Shown here one piece after another: positions 22,690 through 33,029 of a stretch of DNA of 64,000 nt. Both the position numbers and the translations under genes were made by a program. The notes beneath the pieces are model-generated. The model saw nothing but the letters and a program-made list of their open reading frames with translations. It was not told where the DNA came from and ran no database searches. Source of the DNA: Chrysophaeum taylorii (Eukaryota > Sar > Pelagophyceae > Pelagomonadales > Pelagomonadaceae); assembly GCA_029834535.1 (NCBI GenBank), contig JAQMWT010000544.1:1-64000 (forward strand), given 5' to 3'. How positions within the stretch are numbered: position 1 is the first letter of the stretch; each line of letters begins with the position of its first letter.

Positions 22690-23889
22690 CTAGGGCGAGG
22701 GTAGGTCATATTCGTCGTCGTCGAGAAGCCGAAGGCGCGGGGGTGCCAAAACGTCGATGAGGGGTGAGCAGGCGACGAGGAGGAACGAAAGAGTCGCAAT
22801 GGCCTTGGCCTGCATGAAGTAGCCGAGGGGTTGGAGGTCTTCGGCGGGATATTTGGGAGCGTTGTCCCAGAAGAAGGTCGCGTCGCACTGGAAGGCGGCG
22901 CCGAGGGCGAGGGCTGGATGATGAAAGTTGGTCTGGGCGAGCTGGACTATGGACATGACCGGAACCGCGACTAAGATCGCGAGGACGTAGGCGAGGACCA
23001 CGACCATTGCCCCGGAAACGCAGGCAATAAAGACGACGACGTGCAAGGCGCCGAACACAAATTTAAGGGCGAGCCACACGGTCCGGAGAAGCGCGTTCTG
23101 TTCGAGGCAATCCGAGTCGACGCGCGTGGCAAAGAGATCTGCCATCGAACCCGAGTGGCCGAAGCAGTAGGTGACGGCGGTCAACGACACGAAAAGCGTC
23201 ACGCCGAGGTTGGCGAGGACTAGAACGACGAAGAGAAGACCCCACCAGATAGAGGCCACCCACTCGGCGTGCTGCGTGAAGGGCTCGGCGCGGCGCCAGA
23301 GGCCCTCGCGCTCGAACTGGGCGCCCGGGCCAAAGACCGTGTCGAAGCAGACGAAACCCGCGACGATCGCGACCGCGTGCGAAAGCGCTGCTACGACGTG
23401 CGCCGCAAACATCCGTTCGCCGACCGTCGCTCTCGCGACGAGTGTCGCCGTCGGCGCGATGATAAACAAGTAGACGAACCACGCGCTAAACAAGCTCCCC
23501 TCAATACGTCGCGTCTTCTCGCCGGGTCTTTGCCAGCTCTGTCGGTAACACGAACTCCTCGCGAGCGTTTTGCACGTCAAACGATCAGTACATAGAAACA
23601 ACGTACGATCATCGAGACCCATAGTACAATTGCTCGCGTTGGCGGGGAAGTCGCTCCAGAACCACACGAGTTGGTTTTCTTTGTGAAGGTTCGCCGACCA
23701 GCAGAACATTATGGCGTTCGGGATAATCACGAGGAACACGTATAACCTCTGGAATCTCAACTCCCGCGTCTCAAGATCTGCCCACTGCACGTCCACCACC
23801 ACCCGCCGGCGTGCAACGACGACCTGCTCGACCTCGAGCTCCATCACCTCCTTCCCGCCGCCATCGGTCATTTCTGGCAAACCAGCCAT
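22690..23889 (-). CDS. Multi-pass membrane protein, family of unknown function, paralog A (single exon)
   Basis: 399 residues from MAGLPEMTDGGG at 23889; the start could also be the next ATG at 23871. First membrane segment about 45-65 (VFLVIIPNAIMFCW). Then a luminal or extracellular cysteine-rich loop (LVWFWSDF, LFLCTDRLTCKTLARSSC, RRIEGSLF), followed by five or six more membrane segments, an EREGLWRRAEPFTQHAEW loop, a paired hydrophobic hairpin about 285-320 and FMQAKAIATLSFLL near the end. The same signatures occur in paralog B at 31023-32248. I do not recognise the family. A glycosylation site (NCT) precedes the Cys loop. Confidence 0.75.
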   Translation of the reverse strand: MAGLPEMTDGGGKEVMELEVEQVVVARRRVVVDVQWADLETRELRFQRLYVFLVIIPNAIMFCWSANLHKENQLVWFWSDFPANASNCTMGLDDRTLFLCTDRLTCKTLARSSCYRQSWQRPGEKTRRIEGSLFSAWFVYLFIIAPTATLVARATVGERMFAAHVVAALSHAVAIVAGFVCFDTVFGPGAQFEREGLWRRAEPFTQHAEWVASIWWGLLFVVLVLANLGVTLFVSLTAVTYCFGHSGSMADLFATRVDSDCLEQNALLRTVWLALKFVFGALHVVVFIACVSGAMVVVLAYVLAILVAVPVMSIVQLAQTNFHHPALALGAAFQCDATFFWDNAPKYPAEDLQPLGYFMQAKAIATLSFLLVACSPLIDVLAPPRLRLLDDDEYDLPSP

Positions 23890-24059
23890 ATGAGGTCCGT
23901 TTGTCGTGGACAGAACGAACAAAAGCGCCAAAAGATACTTCGTGTCTGATACAACTTGTTGTGGTAATAATAATAAGAAGAAGTCTGCGACGCCAGAAGG
24001 GATGGGTTCAACAAGGCGTGTGGTGGACACCCCCACCAAGCAACACGGGCGCCACACCA

Positions 24060-25198
24060 GGACTCATCAACGGACAGAACCTACTGGAAGACAATCTCTT
24101 GATCGACCAGGTGGCACCTTGCGGAGCTCAAAAAGAAAAGAATCCGCGTTCATCGATGAGCTAGGTCCGTTGTTGGTATTCCCACCGCCTCCCCCCTCTG
24201 CCTGATCATCGGTCCTCGACTTATCTTCTTCGCGGTCGGTCGCACGACTAAAACCTTCGTCAACGTCAGTCCGCCGTTTGGTTGTGTCGCTCCGCTCTGC
24301 CACTTCACAAGCGCTAACTTCCTCAACCGGCTTCGTCGTCCTCGCTGTCGCCTTACCCGGGCATCGCTGCGCTCCGGGCGTTCTGACAGCCGCTCGGCGC
24401 AGTCCGAAAACCGCCGGGGACGCGAGAGGACCACGGCAGGAAAAAGTCTGGAGGAGCCTCGCTCCACATCAGTGCGACATTCTATAACTTGTAGTTGTAA
24501 AAGGAGGAATTAATTCGAGCTGCCTGAAATCAGCACACGCCTCTCCCTAAGGTTTGGTCTTCCACCCCGCGCATGGTCAGAGTGATGCGGCTCATCATCG
24601 TCCTTCCTCATCGACCTCGGGACCTGTGCCGTCGGGAAGACGCTCGCCCTTCTCGTCCTGCGACCCTGAATGTCCACACGCCGCAGGGTTTTCGAAAGTC
24701 TCGAGCTTGTTGAACGACGGACCTGAGACCGACCGAGAGCAGAGGGTAAAATTCTGTACATACCAAGTTTCTTCTTCGGACACTTACAAACCGAAGCGAT
24801 GCAGTTCCTGGAACCCTGGAAAATGGTTCGGAAGTTCTAGGAACCAAAACCGAAGATATTCATTTGATACATTATGTTCGAAATATGTCCCATATATGGT
24901 TCGCGAGACGTTAGCAATTCGGCACCGCGCCACACCACGCCACCCTCAACTCGTGTGGAGTCGCGTCGCGGGATTGTTGGATTGAGAGCTCGGACGTTTT
25001 CTAGCAACACAAAAAGTCAAAAAAAGCTTGTTGTTGTTGTTGTTGTTGGCGTGTGCTGGTGCAGTGTTTCAATCTTCTTCTTTTTGGGTGGCTCAGAAGA
25101 AGAAGAAGAAGAAGAAGAAGATTCTCTATTTGGGACATGCGGTGTGTAGGTTTGAATTGAGGTGAGAGGCATGTATGTGTTGAAACAAAATATCCCAA
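24060..25198. other. Intergenic
   Basis: No supported gene. Contains GTT and GAAGAA simple runs at 25028-25049 and 25096-25121. Short frames on both strands lack domains or conserved composition. Confidence 0.4.
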
Positions 25199-28075
25199 TT
25201 GGAAGGAGAGCATCAAGGTGCTCGGGGCGAACCTAAACGCGTCCGCGAACCCCTTTTTGGGAGACAAAAAAGAAAGTTGTCCCTTCGGACGGCGAAGAGT
25301 CTCAAAAAACGTTGGGTTGGTCGACACGGAAATTACGGAGAGAAATGGCGGGGCGCTTCCGTCAACCGTCGCGGCGAAGTCGGCGCGGACCTGGTCGTCG
25401 GACAAGCAGCCGTTCGACGGCGACGATCTCGAAATCGAAGATCTCCGAGCAGCACGCCCTTCGTGCGAATTACTCTTGGTCAACGGCGGCACCGAGTACG
25501 TATACGACGCGTACCTTTCTATCGACGCGATTATCTCCGGGTCGGTGGTGTACGAGCGAAACGCGCCGCGTTCTCGACGGGCTCGGACGCGTCGAATGAC
25601 GCACGCGACATTGGAGTTCGACGAGGGGGAAAACATCATCAACGCGTCGACTCCTTTCATCAAGCCGGTCCGGGGGGCCGACGCGCGGCGCGAGGTCGTC
25701 GCGTCGCTCGACGGCGCGTACGACGCCTTGGACGAGATAATCGGGTTCACCGAAATCTACGGCGACGGGGCCGCAGCCTCAAAGGGATGTTACGAGCCCG
25801 ACTGCTCGCTGGGTCGCGTCGCTGCGTTGGCTGATCTCGCGGCTCGAATGGACTGCGATTAAGAGAACGGGGGCGTCGATTCCAAAGGGAAACATCACCG
25901 CCGGCGCGAGTTTCATCTTCGACAACTCGATCCAGTCGGTCGAGCTTACGGGGGAGGCGGTCCTCGATCTCCTCGACACCTGACGCTTGATTATTTTGAG
26001 CGGTGCGACCAGCTCGTCCCGAGCGATGCGGCGGTTTTGTTTTAGCTGGAACGAGTCGTCGTGCGAGCTCCACGGTGGGCAGTTTGCCGGGCTCGGGTGG
26101 ACCTTCAACGCACCGAACGACGAGGTGCTGTCGGCGGAGATTTATTTATTCCCGCTTTGATGACGACGACGACGACGAGTGGTACGTCGTCGACCCCGAA
26201 CGAGAATACAAAGTTGTTGTCGTTCGTCACGGCCGGGGCGAATCGTGTGCAGACCATGTGCGCGCGAGCGAGCGAGATTACAATCCAGCAGCAGCAGCAG
26301 CAGCAAAGTGGTGACACGACTGTAGGTCCGCCCGTCCTGCGTGCCGACCGCGAAGAAGGTGGACGTACCCGCCAATCAACCGCGCGGGGTACTGGGGATT
26401 CCGTAACGCGCCCGACGAATTTTACGAATGCGACGCGGGCAACCTGCTGTGCAAGTCGAGGAGATACGGTCGGCCTCGAGAAGCACGCGCGTTCGTATCT
26501 ACGACGCGACTATTTCGAAATCTCGGGATACCCGAGGCCTATCGAGTGTCCGAGCAAGCGACGAGCGCGCGCGACGGCGTTGGTGATTTCGGCGACGCGC
26601 GTGTTGATTTCCTGGTTCGTCGTCGTCAACGGCATCATCGTGCAGCGGTCGGTGCCGACGACCATCTTCCTCGACAACATTCAAGTCGTCGCGATCATCA
26701 CCGCCGGCGCGGGGAGCATTCACTTTCCTTCCGTCCTGGACGTCGTCGATCCCATCTTTCAATTGTTGTTGTTCGACGTTGACGTCGCCTCGCCGAACTG
26801 CGTGCTCCGGTGGGGACCGTTCGAGGGCTTCTTGCTCGAGCTCGCCCTCGCGACGCTCGGGTTTGTCGCGTTTATTTGGGCGTACCAAACACTGGCGTTG
26901 CCCGCCGCACCCTCGAGACGCGGACGGCCGAGTCGTTCGGTCGTCGCTTGTGGCGTCGGATTATTCAAACAGCCTACTTCTCGCCAATTAATTGTCGCGA
27001 GGTCCGCGTCGAACGCGTCGAGCTCGCGTATCCGAAAAAAGTCAACTGCTTCGAAGCGCTTCGTTGTAAAGCCTTCGGGAACGGCATCTCGCGCGCGACG
27101 TCAACATCAGACGTGGCAGCGGTTCGGGATGATCGCTTTGGTTTTGCCGTCCGCGACTTTCGCAGCCCGTTCTTCGCGAGGAAATTTATTCGTCCTGTCG
27201 TATCGTTTCATCGCGATCTGCGCTGGCAGCGCGCTCTTCGAGCACGCCGACATCCAGCTCGCGCGGATCAGCTTGGTCGCGGCGCTCGTCGCGACCTCGC
27301 GGTGGACGTACGGCCCTTTCGAGAACAGTAGCTCGAACGTCCTCGAGGGTCTCGGGAGTGCCCCGTGCCTATGGGTTTGCGCTCCACGCCCTCGACCACG
27401 AGACCTATACCGCGAGGCCTGGGCGATCGCCTTCGTTTTGGGGCTCGCCCTCTTCACCGTCGCGAGCCTCTACGCGGCAATCGTCGACGCGACCATCGCT
27501 CGCGCGAGATTCGAGGGCCTCGTCCGCGTGCTCTTCGACAACTCGAACGTCTACGATTCCCTCCTCCTCCTCCTCCGAAAAGAAAAAAAAGCTTCGAGGC
27601 GCGCAAGCTCAAGCTCTCGCGGCCGAGAGCTGCTATCGTCAAGATGCAGTCTCGCGAGTGGCTGCCCGTCGACGAGGAATCGGCGAGCGCGACGGGCTTT
27701 GAAGAAGAATTTTTGATCGCTCTGGGTCGCCACCGATTCCTCAACGCGTCCACCTCGCTCTTCGCGGAGTTCGTTGCCATCAAGCGCAAGATCACGCCCC
27801 CGAGATCTCATTCCCGAGTACTATCTCGCGCTCGTGCATCATCTTTTCGACGTCGAAAAAGTGACGCCAACAAAGCGAGCGGCGCGACAGCCTCGGCGTC
27901 TTGCGCTATGGCGATCGACCTTCCCAGGCTGCTGCGCTTCCCGCCAAAGTCTCCGAGCTCGACGACGAGATATTCTTGGCCTCGTCGTCTCGCAAATGAA
28001 GAAGAAGAAGAAGAAGAAGAAGCGGTTTTCTTTGTCGTTGACCACGCACGCTTTGCTCTCGGAGAGAGGGTGTGA
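25199..28075 (+). pseudogene. Decayed large membrane protein gene (secreted-domain plus multi-TM type)
   Basis: Coding-like sequence continues for 2.9 kb on the plus strand but switches frame repeatedly. 25218-25862 reads as an ectodomain; a second frame continues it (SIPKGNITAGASFIFDNS near 25890), then FSWNESSCELHGGQFAG near 26040, a Cys-containing CDAGNLLCKSRRYG near 26430, and a multi-pass membrane part from about 26580 to 27560 (ISWFVVVNGIIV, DVASPNCVLRWGPF, RFIAICAGSALFEHADIQLA). The order of an ectodomain, a CxAGxxxC motif and a six-TM part with an ASPxC motif is typical of large algal and oomycete surface proteins. Most other genes here are single-exon, so a pseudogene is more likely than many tiny introns, but introns cannot be excluded. 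Confidence 0.5.
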
Positions 28076-28302
28076 GCATGTTCCTTTGCAGAAAATTTGG
28101 GGTATTTTTTTGCCACGCGATAATAATAATTCTTGTTCCTGACTGCCGCTGTTCAAACAGGGTGGTGCCCTTCTCGTCGTCGTCGCCGTCGCTCGTCGAT
28201 CAATGAATGAACTGCTACACTCGAGAAAGAAATGTTTTATCGCGTCTCTTCGCTGTCTGTTCCACTCTTCTTGTCGTCTTTTCCGTCGCCTGCTGCTGCG
28301 AG

Positions 28303-28337
<35 letters not shown>

Positions 28338-28569
28338 GCTGACCATACGCATGTTGTCCTACTACTACTACTACTACTACTACGAGTCGCGCATGTCTTG
28401 TTTACTACTAGCTTGCGAAAATTGTTGTTGTTTCGAACAACAACAACAACAACAACAGCATTTTTTTCGCACGGTTTATCGTTTGTTGTCCACAACACCG
28501 CGGGCGCGCGCGTCACCCCACAAATAATCAATCGACACGAAGCGCCAATATACCTCCTCCTAAGCCTTG
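28076..28569. other. Intergenic with trinucleotide runs
   Basis: CGTCGT run at 28303-28336, TACTACTAC run at 28359-28383 and CAACAACAA run at 28438-28458. Long apparent frames here are products of these runs. Confidence 0.7.
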
Positions 28570-29496
28570 TCATCGAGGACCGTCGTCGGCCGATGGGAGA
28601 GTCCAGAGAATGATCGCGTTGTCCGGGGGCGGGGCATCGTAGCGCCGCTGGCCCGTGGCGAGCGCGAGGATGGCCTTGTAAGGGTGGAACGCGGCGCCAT
28701 TTATAGGATCGGGTTCGGAAATGCGATCGACATTATCGTCGTCCCAATACACAAAGCAGCCAGCGTCGCTGCCCGTGACGAGGGCAGTCCCGCGGACATC
28801 GAAGCCGAGACGCTGATTGGTTTCTGAGGAGCGTCTTAGTCGTCGCGAGACGCGACCTGTCCTGAGGTCCCAGAACCGCAGATGGTCGTCGCGGCGGGAC
28901 CCTGTCCAGAGTCCCGAGTCCTCGAAGCGGACCATCGTGACGCCGCCCATTTTTGGCTCGGAGAGCGCCATGAACGCGCCGTCGCCGCGGCCGTCGAGAA
29001 GCTCGACTTTTCCGCCGTACGAGCCCGCAGCGACAACCTCGTCTACCGCATCCAGCGCACCGATCAGCCCTTTTTGCCGCGCGACCTCGTGGGACGCACC
29101 CGTCGCCGTATCGAAGACACGGACGCTTCGGTCGTAGCCGCCGTACAGCAGCTCGCCCCGCGGAGAGAACGACAACGACAGAGCCGAGATCTGCTCGTCG
29201 GAAGCGCTTTTTGCGCAGTATGTTGCGCGCACATCACCCGTGTAGGCGTCCCAGAGCTGGATCGGGTGGTCGCGGCTCGAGGCGGCGAGGCAACACGTCA
29301 CGGGGGCGCGGCTGTCCATCAACGGGTACCACGCATAGTCGTACACCTCCTCGCCGGCGCTCAATTCGAGGGCAGGAGTCGTCACCTCCAGCACGCGGAC
29401 GGTGTCCTCGACGGCAGTCAGGAGGCAGGTCCCGTCGGGGGACCACGCGACGCCCTTTGGGATTCCCTCGCAGCCGACGCGCCCAACAACCTCCAT
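28570..29496 (-). CDS. WRAP53: WD40 protein, WRAP53/TCAB1-like
   Basis: 308 residues of WD40 beta-propeller. Diagnostic blocks: GIPKGVAWSPDGTCLLTA near the N-terminus, YDYAWYPLMDSRAPVTCCLA, SSRDHPIQLWDAYTGDVRATY, LSFSPRGELLYGGYDRSVRVFDT and HLRFWDLRTG. This combination, notably YDYxWYPLM and the SRDHPIxLWDAxTGxxRATY block, is typical of WRAP53/TCAB1, which carries scaRNAs and telomerase RNA to Cajal bodies. It is shorter than the human protein (548 residues), lacking the N-terminal extension, and is close to the core propeller. The start at 29496 is the first ATG before the conserved block. Confidence 0.8.
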   Translation of the reverse strand: MEVVGRVGCEGIPKGVAWSPDGTCLLTAVEDTVRVLEVTTPALELSAGEEVYDYAWYPLMDSRAPVTCCLAASSRDHPIQLWDAYTGDVRATYCAKSASDEQISALSLSFSPRGELLYGGYDRSVRVFDTATGASHEVARQKGLIGALDAVDEVVAAGSYGGKVELLDGRGDGAFMALSEPKMGGVTMVRFEDSGLWTGSRRDDHLRFWDLRTGRVSRRLRRSSETNQRLGFDVRGTALVTGSDAGCFVYWDDDNVDRISEPDPINGAAFHPYKAILALATGQRRYDAPPPDNAIILWTLPSADDGPR

Positions 29497-30929
29497 GCCT
29501 CACTCACCTCGTGTAGGAAGTAAGGGTTTCAGTGTGTGACAACGTCAGTCAGCGTGTTTTGAGGTGGTGTGGGTCTACGAGGAGGGTGGTGGATGTACCC
29601 GAGGCCGATAGTCGGGGTCATCGCCGATCCGCGGGGCAGGCGAAGAGAGGAAGGGGTCCGCCCGCGGGTCGTCACCTTTCCACCTTATCGGCATTCCTAG
29701 CCACCAAGAGAAAGCATCGCTCAGGCGTAGTGAACGAGCAGCACCCCTCCTTGCACCAACAAAACCGTAACTCAAAAGGCGCAAGCCCCTCACCTTCACA
29801 GTTGACTGGACGAGCAATGCGAGCAGAATCGCTTGATCCTAGCCACTACGGTTTTTTTCTCGCGCAGCCCGAAACGCGCGTCGCGGTAATAATCCCCAAC
29901 GACACCATCCGTTTTGATAATTATCCACAAACGGCGTCGGTGCATCTGCTGCAATTTAGCCGTGAGACGCAAGATTAGCAAAAGCGGCTTCAACAAACGA
30001 GTCTCAAGTCGATACAGCTACACCGGCGGTATCTCCTCGGAAATCGTGAAGACCAGAATCAACATCGCGGGCGCGATGCTTCACTCTGATCAGCAACAAT
30101 CGCTGAACCGCAGGTTGTTGTCGGAAGCTGGGCTCTGTGTGAAAGCGTCGACGACAACGAGGAGCGCGATGACGTTGGTGACGAGGATGACGACCCGTTT
30201 TTGGACATCTAGGTCCTTTATTACGCAAAAACTCGATGCATCAAAAGAGATGAACATTGCACAAAGTATTCCTCGAAGAGCGTGCATCCAAAAAAAAACA
30301 TTTCAGCTGACCAACGACTCAATAGAGCAGTGGGAAACGATTTTGACAAGTCAATAATAATCTGAGCGCGTCCCCGACGTGGCGATTACCATTAGATTAT
30401 CGACAGTATCCAGTCAGATCAGCAAATGTCGCGCCGAGCTTCTCTCATCCCGCACAACCAACCGCGCGTTTGACGACGAACCGCGTATCGTAGTCCCTAT
30501 CCGTCGGCTACTTGGGAACCATGTACCCGTCGGCTTCTTGCCAGGCGGGGTAAGCCTCGAGTTTTTGCGCCGAGGTCCAAGTCGTGTTTAAGCGGCCTTT
30601 CATTTAAAATGGCATAGTAACATGCAAGAATGAAAAATTCGCAACGATCGCCGAGCGCTGCTTCGAATTCCGCGCTTGCGCATGCATCAGCTGAGAATAA
30701 ACTGTGCTGACTCGAGATAGCCACGGTGCTATATTAGATATTGTAGTGGCAACCAACTCAAAAATGCCCTTGTGGCAAGCATCCTCCGGGCTCAAAGAGC
30801 CAGAAGACGGAGCGAAGAAGAAGAAGAAGAAGAAGAAGAGGTACTGGAGGGAAATTTGCGCTCGGAGGCCCGGTGCGCGCACAGGAAATGCCAATGAACC
30901 GAAGATGATGCAGACACTCACACCGAGTC

Positions 30930-30983
<54 letters not shown>

Positions 30984-31022
30984 TCGTCATCATCATCGTC
31001 ATCATCATCATCGTCATCATCA
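29497..31022. other. Intergenic with long CAT microsatellite
   Basis: About 1.5 kb without a supported gene. An (AGA)n run lies at 30818-30839. An unusually long (CAT)n tract runs from about 30929 to 30979 and continues interrupted to 31024, ending at the stop of the next gene. Open frames inside it encode only poly-Met, poly-Ile or poly-Asp and are rejected. Confidence 0.7.
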
Positions 31023-32248
31023 TCAACACTCGGACGAGTCGTGAGTCGGAGTAGAGTCACTCTGGTGAGTTTCAACGCGGACGAGGTTGAGGGCATCGAG
31101 ATCGAGGATGCCCGGCGGGACGCAGGTGAGGGCGAGGAAGGCGAGGGTGCAGAGTGCCTTGGCTTGCATGAAGGCCTCGAGGGACTCAAAGTCGGCGAAG
31201 GGAGTGCGGGGCCGTCGCGGCCAGAAGAGCGTGAGATCCCCCTGCAGGATGGCCCCGAGCCTGAGGGCCGGATGATGGAAGCGCGTCCGCGCAAACTGGA
31301 CCAGGGAAAGGACGGGGATCGCGAGGAGAACGGCGAGGATGAAGGCGGCGAAGATGGCCGCAGCGGCGAACATGCTGGAGGCGAGGAGGATGGCGTGGAT
31401 GATACCGAGCGAGAACTTCAAGGTGAGGAAGGGTGCTTTGAGGGCCTTGTAGCGTCGCAGGAGGTCGGAGGAAACGTCGGTCGTGAACCACTCGCGCGTG
31501 CTTTCGTCGTTGTAGGTCGTGAGGCAGCAAAATCTCGCGAGAAGGGCGAGGCCGACGGCGCCGTAGAGGCCGCCGGCGGCGACAAAAAGGAGAACCACGC
31601 CGACCCACAACCTCGAGATCCAGATCGCGTTTTGCGTGAAGGGCTCGTCGCGGCGCCAGAGGCCGTGGCGTTCCTTATTTGCCGCCGAGAAGCAGAGGGT
31701 GTCGTAAAAAACAAAGCCCGAGACGATCGGGAGGACGGAAACGAGGGCAGTTTTGAGGCGTTCGAAGGGCTTCGCGACGAGGGATCGGCCGAGAATGGTG
31801 GCCGAGGGCCCGAAGACAAGCAAATACAAAAACCAGGCCGCGAAGAGGCTCCCTTCGATCCGTTGATTGCGATCGCGCGGGCGACGCCAGGTCTTCTTGA
31901 AGCACGAGGACCGGGCGAGCTTCTTGCAAGTGAGTCGGTCGGTGCAGAGGTACAGGGAGCTGTCCTCGAGGCCGAGGTCGTCGATGCAGGTTTCGTTGGT
32001 CCAGTGTTTGCTCCAGAACCACACCCACTGGTCCTCGTAGTAGAGGTTCGACCACCAGCAGAACCTGCGTAGTGCAACAAAGGTTGTTTGTTTGTGTTGC
32101 GCGCGATGATATTCTATCGCATCGCATCGCACATGATCAAGTTGGGCAGTACGATCAGGACCGCGTAGGCTCGGACAAAGCGGTGCACGCGCTCTTCGGC
32201 GTCGGCCCACCGCACCTCGAGCCGCCACTTGGGAAATAAAGCCTTCAT
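31023..32248 (-). CDS. Multi-pass membrane protein, family of unknown function, paralog B (two exons)
   Basis: Exon 1 is 32248-32133 (start MKALFPKWRLEVRWAD), intron 32132-32065 (68 bp, GTGCGA...ACGCAG), exon 2 is 32064-31023; 385 residues. The splice gives LPNLIMFCWWSNL, matching IPNAIMFCWSANL in paralog A (22690-23889), which has no intron there; this is strong support for the model. Shared signatures: WVWFWS, LCTDRLTCKKLARSSC, RIEGSLFAAWF, GLWRRDEPFTQ, FHHPAL and FMQAKA. About seven or eight membrane segments with a Cys-rich loop after the first. Function unknown. Its 3' end abuts the CAT microsatellite. Confidence 0.85.
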
Positions 32249-32307
32249 AGGATTTGCGGAGGAGGAGGGGGGTTTATGTTTATGCACAAAAACTCTTAAG
32301 GATCATC

Positions 32308-33021
32308 ATGCGAGTCGTCGGGGGGCTGGCGGTGATGACGCGGCTCCACGAGGGCTCGCGGACGCTGCCGCCCATGGTCCAGCTCGACGGGCGGGGGTTC
32401 GGGCTGGAGGGGGGCATCGTGAGCAGCTCGGCCGAGGAGCTGTGGGACTGGGCGTGGGCGACGGGGTACGCCGAGAGGTACGACCCCGACCCATCTTGCG
32501 GTACGTTGTGGGCGGCCGCCCAGCACCTCGCGTTGTCTTTGCGCGAGGAGGACGTCCGGGGTAAGAATGTGGTCGAGCTCGGCGCGGGGCTGGGGGTGCC
32601 GGGAATCGTGGCGAAGCGGCTCGGCGCCGCGGACGTGAACTTGATCGACAGAGAACCGCTCGCCCTTCACATGGCGATGGCCACCGCAGAGCTGAACGGG
32701 GTTAGCGTGCGGGCTACCAAGGCCGACTTCACCGACGTGACGCAGCAGGAAGGGGTCGATCTCGTGCTCGCGGCGGACGTTCTGTACGACGAGAAAAAGT
32801 GCGTCGAGGCGCTGGCGACTACGATCGAAAGTCTAGTTCTGGGAAAAAATAATAATGGCGGCCGCGCCCTCGTCGCAGATCCTGCGGGGGGGAGGGCCCA
32901 CGGCGCCCGGGACGCATTTTGCGAGGCCGCGCGCCGCCGCGGCGCACGTATTGCCGAGACACCCTTCGATCACAAATCAGGCCTCGAGCCCACCGTCCTC
33001 CTCGACTTGCGCTGGAATTAA
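32308..33021 (+). CDS. Class I methyltransferase, METTL/Methyltransf_16-like
   Basis: 237 residues from ATG 32308. SAM-binding motif VVELGAGLGVPGIVA (about 88-102) is followed by an acidic ribose-binding segment (NLIDRE) and a post-motif ADVLYDE (about 155). These and WDWAWATG near the start fit the lysine/protein methyltransferase family 16 (METTL20/21/FAM86-like) rather than DNA or small-molecule enzymes; the substrate cannot be read from the sequence. The gene ends 8 bp before the convergent stop of the FERM-hydrolase gene at 33030. Confidence 0.8.
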   Translation: MRVVGGLAVMTRLHEGSRTLPPMVQLDGRGFGLEGGIVSSSAEELWDWAWATGYAERYDPDPSCGTLWAAAQHLALSLREEDVRGKNVVELGAGLGVPGIVAKRLGAADVNLIDREPLALHMAMATAELNGVSVRATKADFTDVTQQEGVDLVLAADVLYDEKKCVEALATTIESLVLGKNNNGGRALVADPAGGRAHGARDAFCEAARRRGARIAETPFDHKSGLEPTVLLDLRWN

Positions 33022-33029
33022 TTAATTAC

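Noticed and set aside
28203-28613. Plus-strand frames near 28.3 kb
   Set aside because: Generated by CGT, TAC and CAA trinucleotide runs.
30604-31054. Frames encoding poly-Met, poly-Ile or poly-Asp
   Set aside because: Pure products of the CAT microsatellite.
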